A stretch of 5,686 bases of DNA, from contig DASQTB010000025.1 of assembly GCA_035642095.1 (NCBI GenBank), positions 1 through 5,686 on the forward strand, in the 5' to 3' direction. Made by a program: the position numbers and the translations under genes. The notes beneath the pieces were generated by a model, which was given only the letters and a program-made list of their open reading frames with translations, was not told the DNA's origin and did not search any database. This stretch comes from DASQTB01 sp035642095. Its GTDB lineage: Bacteria > Actinomycetota > UBA4738 > CALAEC01. Shown here piece after piece: positions 1 to 4,273 of this stretch (the first letter of the stretch is position 1; each line of letters starts with the position of its first letter).

Positions 1-1192
1 AGGAACGCTCAACCGAGACTGGCAGGAGGGGGCCGTCCGGGCCATCGAGCAGAACCTCAGCCTGGAGCCGGGGACGCCCCAGGCCGCCCTGGTGGCCGTG
101 GACGTTCGCAACGGTGAGGTCCGGGCCATGGTCGGGGGGAAGAACTTCGCCCGACAGCACGTGAACCTGGCCACCGGCGACGGTGGCACCGGCCGCCAGT
201 CGGGCTCCGCGTTCAAGCCGTTCACGCTGATGGCCGCGATCGAGGACGGCATCTCTCTGAACACCACGTTCAACGGTCCGTCGCAGGTCGACCTGTCGGA
301 TGACGGATGTCCCGGGTGGGAGCCGGCCAACTACTCGGACTCCGGATTCGGGACGATGAACCTCGTCTCCGCCACGGCGAACTCCGTGAACACGATCTTC
401 GCTCAGCTCGTGGTCGAGGTGGGCCCGGAGAAGGTCGCCGAGGTCGCCCACCGGATGGGCATCCGCAGTCCCCTCCAGGTGGAGGGCGGCGACGTGCCCT
501 GTTCGATCACCCTGGGGACGCTCGAGGTCACCCCCCTGGAGATGGCCGATGCCTTCGCCACGTTCGCCACGGGAGGGGTCCGCCATCCTGCCACGCCGGT
601 GCACTCGGTCAAGGACGCGGACGGCAACGTCCTGGAGAAGAACCGCAGCAAGGGCCGGCGGGTGCTGGAGGAGAACGAGGCCCTTCAGGCCGTCTACGCC
701 ATGAAGAACGTCGTGTGCTGTGGGACCGGGACGGTGGCCAACGACGGCATGACGTTCGACATCTTCGGCAAGACCGGCACCACCGACGACGACTCCGACG
801 TGTGGTTCTGCGGGGCGACCAGCCAGGTGGCGGCCTGCGTGTGGGTCGGCCACCCCGAGGGACGGGTATCGATGCCGGGCGCCACCGGGGGAACGGTGGC
901 CGCGCCGATCTGGAACGACTTCATGCTGTCCATCGCCCGGGATCTCGACCCCGAGCCGTTCCCCACGCCGGACCTGACCGGCGAGGTCATCGAACCGGAG
1001 CTCGTGCCCATCCCGGCCCCGTCCCCGAAGCCCGCCGAGGAACCGGAGAAGGAGGCCAAGGAGGAGGAGGAGCCGGAACCGAAGCCCCCGCCCTCACCGG
1101 CCCCACCGGCGCCACCGCCCGCCCCTCCACCGGCGCCGCCTCCGTCGCCGGTCCCCACCATCCCTCCTCCGTCGCCGCCGCCGCCGCCGTAG
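1..1192 (+). CDS. Class A penicillin-binding protein, C-terminal part (transpeptidase domain), 5' end outside window
   Basis: This is the C-terminal part of a bifunctional peptidoglycan synthase. It forms peptide cross-links outside the membrane, and the glycosyltransferase half lies before the window. The reading frame is open from the first complete codon at position 2, so the Met/Val codon at 92 is internal. Numbering from that codon, the acyl-enzyme serine is S39 in SGSAFKPF (SxxK, codon at 206-208), SxN is S98-V-N100 in TANSVN, and KTG is K227-T-G229 in FGKTGTTDD. The family blocks GTLEVTPLEMADAFATFA and SDVWFCGATSQVAACVWVG fit class A enzymes. After about residue 290 the domain gives way to a Lys/Glu-rich linker and then about 35 residues that are almost all Pro, Ala and Ser, as in many actinobacterial PBPs. 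Six cysteines (73, 137, 209, 210, 240, 249) could form disulfides. It reads toward the arsenic operon but is probably a separate transcription unit. The family call is firm; the exact paralogue cannot be told. Confidence 0.93.
   Translation, partial: GTLNRDWQEGAVRAIEQNLSLEPGTPQAALVAVDVRNGEVRAMVGGKNFARQHVNLATGDGGTGRQSGSAFKPFTLMAAIEDGISLNTTFNGPSQVDLSDDGCPGWEPANYSDSGFGTMNLVSATANSVNTIFAQLVVEVGPEKVAEVAHRMGIRSPLQVEGGDVPCSITLGTLEVTPLEMADAFATFATGGVRHPATPVHSVKDADGNVLEKNRSKGRRVLEENEALQAVYAMKNVVCCGTGTVANDGMTFDIFGKTGTTDDDSDVWFCGATSQVAACVWVGHPEGRVSMPGATGGTVAAPIWNDFMLSIARDLDPEPFPTPDLTGEVIEPELVPIPAPSPKPAEEPEKEAKEEEEPEPKPPPSPAPPAPPPAPPPAPPPSPVPTIPPPSPPPPP
1072..1189 (+). repeat. Low-complexity proline-coding tract with short direct repeats and (CCG)5
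   Basis: The 3' end of the penicillin-binding protein gene is a C/G-rich low-complexity tract coding for Pro-Ala-Pro-Ser repeats. It contains an 11-base direct repeat, CCACCGGCGCC, at 1103-1113 and 1127-1137. It ends in five CCG units at 1175-1189, immediately before the TAG stop. Such tracts change length by slippage, so tail length probably varies between strains. It is part of the coding sequence and not a separate element. Confidence 0.75.
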
Positions 1193-1224
1193 GCCGCCGG
1201 GAGCGTCCCCCTCCGGGCTGTCGG

Positions 1225-1253
1225 TTGCGGGACATATCGATGTCTGTCAATAT
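1225..1253 (+). promoter_or_regulatory. Putative promoter of the arsenic operon, likely giving a leaderless arsR transcript
   Basis: A possible -35 hexamer TTGCGG (1225-1230) lies 17 bases before a possible -10 hexamer CAATAT (1248-1253), in the only AT-rich patch of the window. A start site 6-7 bases after this -10 falls on the GTG at 1260 or just before the ATG at 1263. No Shine-Dalgarno sequence is visible in front of either codon. Together this suggests a leaderless mRNA, common in Actinomycetota. The hexamers match consensus only moderately, so the exact elements are uncertain. The promoter lies inside the inverted repeat proposed as the ArsR operator, which would make repression direct. 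Confidence 0.5.
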
Positions 1254-1256
1254 ATC
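1231..1256. promoter_or_regulatory. Putative ArsR operator: imperfect 10-6-10 inverted repeat
   Basis: The left arm GACATATCGA (1231-1240) and right arm TCAATATATC (1247-1256) are inverted copies matching at 8 of 10 positions, separated by TGTCTG. AT-rich dyads of this size just upstream of, or overlapping, their own promoter are typical binding sites of dimeric ArsR/SmtB repressors. The dyad spans the spacer and -10 region of the proposed promoter and ends four bases before the GTG at 1260. A bound dimer would therefore block RNA polymerase, and As(III) binding would release it. The assignment rests on symmetry, composition and position. Confidence 0.62.
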
Positions 1257-1259
1257 TGA

Positions 1260-1598
1260 GTGATGGCCGTCGCCGACCTGGAGACCTGCCCGACCCTGGT
1301 GGAGGCTCCGCTGGCCGAGGCCGAGGCCGAGGCCCTGGCCGCAACGCTGCGAGTGATCGCCGATCCCGCTCGGCTTCGTCTGATCAGCTTCATCGCCGCG
1401 CAGCCGGGCAGCGAGGCGTGCGTGTGCAACCTGACGGCCCCGGTGGGCCTGTCCCAGCCGACGGTGAGCCATCACCTGAAGCTCCTGCACGACTCGGGGA
1501 TCCTCGACCGGGAACAGCGGGGGAGGTGGGTGCACTACTCGCTCCGACCGGAGGCCCTCGATCTCCTGGCCTCGGTCCTGTCGACGGGAAGTGCGTGA
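1260..1598 (+). CDS. arsR: ArsR/SmtB-family metalloregulator, probable arsenite-responsive repressor
   Basis: This 112-residue winged-helix repressor probably shuts off its own operon until As(III) or a similar thiophilic metalloid binds. From the GTG at 1260, the ArsR core begins near residue 26 (RVIADPARLRLISFI). It continues through ACVCNL (53-58), the recognition helix LSQPTVSHHLKLL, and the wing GRWVHYSL. C54 and C56 align with the first two cysteines of the classical ELCVCDL arsenite motif. The usual third cysteine (three residues on) is T59, so the N-terminal C10 may complete a three-thiol site, as N-terminal cysteines do in some actinobacterial ArsR proteins. The GTG at 1260 and ATG at 1263 are both possible starts, and neither has a Shine-Dalgarno sequence. 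The proposed operator lies directly upstream, and the methyltransferase follows within one base or by overlap. Family assignment is firm; the inducer is inferred from the cysteines and the neighbour. Confidence 0.93.
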   Translation: MMAVADLETCPTLVEAPLAEAEAEALAATLRVIADPARLRLISFIAAQPGSEACVCNLTAPVGLSQPTVSHHLKLLHDSGILDREQRGRWVHYSLRPEALDLLASVLSTGSA

Positions 1599-1599
1599 C

Positions 1600-2391
1600 G
1601 TGAAGCAGGAGATCCCCCTTCGGGAAGAGATCCGAAGCCGTTATGCGGAGTCGGCCACGTCGGTGGCCTCGCTCGGGCTTCGGTCGTGTGACTGCGGTCA
1701 GGCCGAGGCCTGCTGTGACCCGACCCACGGCTGCGGCGGGGCGCTGTACGAGCCCTCCCTTCGCCAGGAGGTCCCCGAGGCGGCCATCCTGGCCAGCCTG
1801 GGGTGCGGGAACCCGATCGCCGTGGCCGAGCTCCGAGAGGGCGAACGGGTCCTCGACCTCGGTTCGGGCGGGGGCATCGACATCCTCCTGTCTGCGCGCC
1901 GGGTCGGCCCGACCGGCAGGGCCTACGGCCTGGACATGACCGACGAGATGCTGGCCCTGGCCGTCCGCAACGCCCGGGCGGCCGGCGCCACGAACGTGGA
2001 GTTCGTCCGGGGCTATATCGAGGAGGTCCCCCTCCCGGCCGGGACGATCGACGTCGTCATCTCGAACTGCGTGATCAACCTTTCCACCGACAAGCCTCGG
2101 GTGTTCGCCGAGATGTGGCGGGTCCTCCGGCCCGGCGGACGGATCGGGATCACCGACGTGGTGGCGGACGATGACCTGACGCCGGCGGCCCGGGCCGAGC
2201 GGGGGAGCTATGTGGGCTGCATCGCCGGGGCCCTGTCGTTCGCCGAGTACCGCGACGGCCTGGAGAGCGTAGGGTTCACCGAGGTCTCCGTCACGCCGAC
2301 CCACGACGCCGCCGAGGGGATGCATTCGGCCATCATCCGGGCCACCAAGCCGGCGACCGACATCGAGGGGGGTGATCGAGATGGACGGTGA
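1600..2391 (+). CDS. arsM: Arsenite S-adenosylmethionine methyltransferase (ArsM)
   Basis: This cytoplasmic class I methyltransferase transfers methyl groups from S-adenosylmethionine to thiol-bound As(III), giving methylated, partly volatile arsenicals. Counting from GTG 1600 (263 residues), the SAM motif is LDLGSGGGID at 85-94, followed by GLDM at 110-113. The ArsM hallmarks are SLGCGNP (C69), SNCVINLS (C157) and YVGCIAGALS (C207). The C157-C207 spacing of 50 equals that between Cys174 and Cys224 of the well-studied Cyanidioschyzon enzyme, whose Cys72 corresponds to C69. An additional N-terminal cluster (C30, C32, C38, C39, C45) resembles the Cys-rich leader of many short ArsM proteins. GTG 1600 is preferred because GGGAA (1586-1590) sits about ten bases before it. 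GTG 1591, which overlaps the arsR stop, is possible but lies too close to that site. The last codons overlap a 20-codon Cys-rich ORF in the +1 frame, after a run of six G (2367-2372), so the true C-terminus may be longer. Confidence 0.93.
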   Translation: MKQEIPLREEIRSRYAESATSVASLGLRSCDCGQAEACCDPTHGCGGALYEPSLRQEVPEAAILASLGCGNPIAVAELREGERVLDLGSGGGIDILLSARRVGPTGRAYGLDMTDEMLALAVRNARAAGATNVEFVRGYIEEVPLPAGTIDVVISNCVINLSTDKPRVFAEMWRVLRPGGRIGITDVVADDDLTPAARAERGSYVGCIAGALSFAEYRDGLESVGFTEVSVTPTHDAAEGMHSAIIRATKPATDIEGGDRDGR

Positions 2392-2443
2392 TCCGGCGAT
2401 CCCCGAGCCCTGCTGCCCGGACTGCCCCCCCGACTGCTGCTGA
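2381..2443 (+). CDS. Cysteine-rich 20-residue microprotein overlapping the arsM stop (candidate metalloid-binding peptide)
   Basis: ATG 2381 opens a 20-codon frame ending at TGA 2441-2443, in the +1 frame relative to arsM and overlapping its last 11 bases. The peptide starts MDGDPAIPEP and ends CCPDCPPDCC: five cysteines, five acidic residues and six prolines in 20 residues. A purine-rich GAGGGGGG (2365-2372) ends eight bases before the ATG, a good Shine-Dalgarno position. The overlap with the arsM stop suggests translational coupling. No family is recognised. Paired and spaced thiols next to arsR and arsM suggest As(III) or soft-metal binding, for example buffering or handing As(III) to ArsM; this is inference. 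An alternative is that the codons are really the C-terminal tail of ArsM, reached by +1 frameshifting or by a G5 rather than G6 run. GTG 2372 is an alternative in-frame start. Because the frame is so short, chance cannot be excluded. Confidence 0.48.
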   Translation: MDGDPAIPEPCCPDCPPDCC

Positions 2444-2444
2444 C

Positions 2445-3083
2445 CTACTCGACCAGGCTGCGGCGGAAGGCCTCGGCCACCGCCGCGGTGCGATCGTTCG
2501 CTCCGAGCTTCTGGTAGATGTGCTCAAGATGGGTCTTGACCGTGTCCGGTGAGATGTACAGCCGCCGGCCGATGTCGCGGTTCGTGTAGCCGAAGGCCAG
2601 GAGCTGGAGCACCTCGACCTCCCGTTCGGTCAGGGACTCCGCGCCGGCATCGCGATTCTTGGCCACGGCGAGCTCGTCGGCCAGGGCCACCACGAGCTCG
2701 GGATCGATCACCATGTGGCCCTGGTGCACCAAGCGGACCGCCTGGAGCAGGTGCTCGGCGTCCTTCGACTTCAGCACGTACCCCTTCGCCCCGGCCCGGA
2801 CGGCCTCGACCACGAAGTGCCGGTCGTCGTACGCGGTCAGCATGACGACCCGGGTCGCCGGCAGCCGAGCGGTGATCTGCCGGGCGGCCTCGATTCCGTC
2901 CATCTCCGGCATTCGGATGTCCAGGACCACGACGTCGGGCTCGATCTCCTCCGCCAGGCGGACCATGTCGGCGCCGGTCGAGGCCTCGCCGAGGACCTCG
3001 ATGCCGTCGGACGACTCGATGAACCGGCGAAGGCCCTGCCGAACCAGCGTGTGGTCGTCGCCGAGCAGCACCCTGATCGCCAC
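2445..3083 (-). CDS. NarL/FixJ-family two-component response regulator (REC plus LuxR-type HTH), orphan in this window
   Basis: This 212-residue DNA-binding response regulator is activated by phosphorylation from an unseen histidine kinase. The receiver domain covers about residues 3-120, with acidic pair D9/D10, phosphoacceptor D55 (VVVLDIRMPEMDG), switch T83 and K105 in GYVLKSK. The C-terminal LuxR-type helix-turn-helix (about 150-205) shows SLTEREVEVLQLLAFGYTNRDIG and then ISPDTVKTHLEHIYQKLGANDRT, where the second helix recognises DNA. The GTG start (3081-3083) is supported by a GGGAGGAG ribosome binding site just upstream on the same strand. The gene lies 58 bases after pilT, in the same direction, and converges on the arsenic operon with a single base between stop codons. 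No kinase gene is visible, and the sequence does not reveal the targets. All functional residues appear intact. Confidence 0.94.
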   Translation of the reverse strand: MAIRVLLGDDHTLVRQGLRRFIESSDGIEVLGEASTGADMVRLAEEIEPDVVVLDIRMPEMDGIEAARQITARLPATRVVMLTAYDDRHFVVEAVRAGAKGYVLKSKDAEHLLQAVRLVHQGHMVIDPELVVALADELAVAKNRDAGAESLTEREVEVLQLLAFGYTNRDIGRRLYISPDTVKTHLEHIYQKLGANDRTAAVAEAFRRSLVE

Positions 3084-3104
3084 GGCTCCTCCCGAGTCGG
3101 GAGC

Positions 3105-3134
3105 ATCCTAGGCCCCGGTCCGAAGGCCGGACAA
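3105..3134 (-). promoter_or_regulatory. Possible promoter of the response regulator gene
   Basis: Read on the minus strand, TTGTCC (3129-3134) and TAGGAT (3105-3110) resemble -35 and -10 hexamers, each matching 4 of 6 consensus bases, with an 18-base spacer. A start about seven bases later would leave a short leader holding the GGGAGGAG ribosome binding site. A small dyad, GTCCG...CGGAC (3118-3132), lies within the -35 and spacer and might be an operator. The regulator could thus be transcribed apart from pilT. Such hexamers arise by chance in GC-rich DNA, so confidence is modest. Confidence 0.35.
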
Positions 3135-3141
3135 ATCAGCC

Positions 3142-4224
3142 TCAGGCCGTGGCGGCCACCCCGGCCTGCTGCAGAGCCAGCTCCAGGTCGTGCCGGTTGG
3201 AGGAGCTCTCGACCGCGTCGTCGAACGACACCCGGCCCGCCTTGACCAGCTCGACCAGGGCCTGGTCGAAGGTCTGCATCCCGTAGAAGGAGCCGTCGGC
3301 CACGACCTCCTCGATCTCCTGGCTCCTGGTGGGATCGAGGATCCGCTCCTGGACCCGGCCGGTGTTGATGCACACCTCCATGACCGGGACCCGCCCGCCG
3401 CCCACCCTCGGCAGCAGCCGCTGGCACACGATTCCCCGGAGGGCGCCGGACAGCGTGACCCGGACCTGCTGCTGCTGGAACGGCGGGAAGAAGTCGACGA
3501 TCCGGTTCACGGTCTCGGCGGCGTCGATGGTGTGCAGCGTGGACAGCACCAGGTGGCCGGTCTCGGCCGCCGCCAGGGCCGCCTGGACCGTCTCGGTGTC
3601 GCGCATCTCGCCGATCAGGATGACGTCGGGGTCCTGCCGCATGGCGGCCCGCATGGCCACCACGAAGCTGTCGGTGTCCACGCCGACCTCGCGCTGGTTC
3701 ACCGCGGCCTGCTGATCTGGATGGATCACCTCGATGGGGTCCTCGATGGTCACCACGTGGCAGGACCGGGTGGCGTTGATGTGGTCGATCATGGCCGACA
3801 GCGTGGTGGTCTTGCCCGAGCCCGTCGGGCCGGTGACCAGGATCAGGCCCCGGGGCTCGTCGGCCAGGGTCCGGACCACGGCCGGCAGGCCGAGCTCGTC
3901 GAACGTCGGGCTGCCCACCCGGACCAGCCGGAGCACCATGCTGATTGAGCCCCGCTGGCGGAACACGTTCACCCGGAACCGGGCCACGCCAGACACGCCG
4001 TAGGCGAAGTCAGCCTCGTTGCGCTGCAGGAAGTCCTCCCAGCGATCGGGGGGCATGATCCGGTGGGCGATGGCCTCGGTCTCCTCGGGGCCGAGGGGGT
4101 CCTCGTCCTCCATCCGGCCGAGGACGCCGTCGATCCGATGAAGCGGCGGCGATCCGACCTTGAGGTGGAGGTCGGAACCCTGCCGCTCCGCCAGGGTCCG
4201 GAGCAGGGCGTCGATGTCGCGCAT
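3142..4224 (-). CDS. pilT: Type IV pilus retraction ATPase PilT-like protein
   Basis: This 360-residue hexameric ATPase of the secretion/pilus motor superfamily would power pilus retraction from the cytoplasmic face of the membrane. The N-terminal domain carries GSDLHLKVG (16-24). The motor core has Walker A GPTGSGKT (132-139), Asp box TIEDPIE (159-165), Walker B DVILIGEMRD (200-209) and His box TGHLVLSTLHT (222-232). There is no zinc-binding tetracysteine insert and no long N-terminal domain, which separates it from PilB/GspE extension ATPases. The C-terminal GMQTFDQALVELV (315-327) is characteristic of PilT/PilU. The region aligned by eye to the PilT AIRNLIRE motif reads RVQERILD (290-297) and is degenerate, so a PilU-like role or a divergent PilT is possible. 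The ATG at 4222-4224 is preceded by AAGGAG. The mannosyltransferase gene lies 49 bases upstream and the response regulator 58 bases downstream, all in one direction. No pilin or assembly gene is in the window. Confidence 0.93.
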   Translation of the reverse strand: MRDIDALLRTLAERQGSDLHLKVGSPPLHRIDGVLGRMEDEDPLGPEETEAIAHRIMPPDRWEDFLQRNEADFAYGVSGVARFRVNVFRQRGSISMVLRLVRVGSPTFDELGLPAVVRTLADEPRGLILVTGPTGSGKTTTLSAMIDHINATRSCHVVTIEDPIEVIHPDQQAAVNQREVGVDTDSFVVAMRAAMRQDPDVILIGEMRDTETVQAALAAAETGHLVLSTLHTIDAAETVNRIVDFFPPFQQQQVRVTLSGALRGIVCQRLLPRVGGGRVPVMEVCINTGRVQERILDPTRSQEIEEVVADGSFYGMQTFDQALVELVKAGRVSFDDAVESSSNRHDLELALQQAGVAATA

Positions 4225-4238
4225 TGGCTCCTTGACTG

Positions 4239-4257
4239 CTTCGGCGCCCTGCCGAAG
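4239..4257. other. Perfect 7-bp inverted repeat between the mannosyltransferase gene and pilT
   Basis: CTTCGGC (4239-4245) and GCCGAAG (4251-4257) form a perfect seven-base stem with a five-base loop. On the minus strand the hairpin would form in the 49-base intergenic RNA, ending about four bases before the AAGGAG ribosome binding site of pilT. No U-rich tract follows it in that direction, so it is not a clear intrinsic terminator. It could affect RNA stability or pilT translation, or be a GC-rich coincidence. Confidence 0.4.
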
Positions 4258-4273
4258 GCCCTTTAGCAGGTGG

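Noticed and set aside
1193..1218. Possible terminator after the penicillin-binding protein gene (CCGGGAG and CTCCGGG)
   Set aside because: The arms pair only with a bulge and no T tract follows, so an intrinsic terminator cannot be supported.
1390..2325. A 311-codon minus-strand open frame across arsR and arsM
   Set aside because: It lies antisense to two genes with clear family motifs, and its product is low-complexity and His/Gly/Arg-rich, as expected of a shadow.
2391..2447. A bidirectional terminator between the arsenic operon and the response regulator gene
   Set aside because: No stem of useful length or T/A tract was found in these bases; the content is better explained by the Cys-rich ORF.
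3118..3132. Hairpin GTCCG-CGGAC as a terminator of pilT
   Set aside because: The stem is only five bases with no U-rich run in the minus-strand direction. It is mentioned only as a possible dyad within a promoter.
3190..3948. A 252-codon plus-strand open frame antisense to pilT
   Set aside because: The translation is rich in His, Gly and Asp with no recognisable domain, while the pilT frame carries every family motif.
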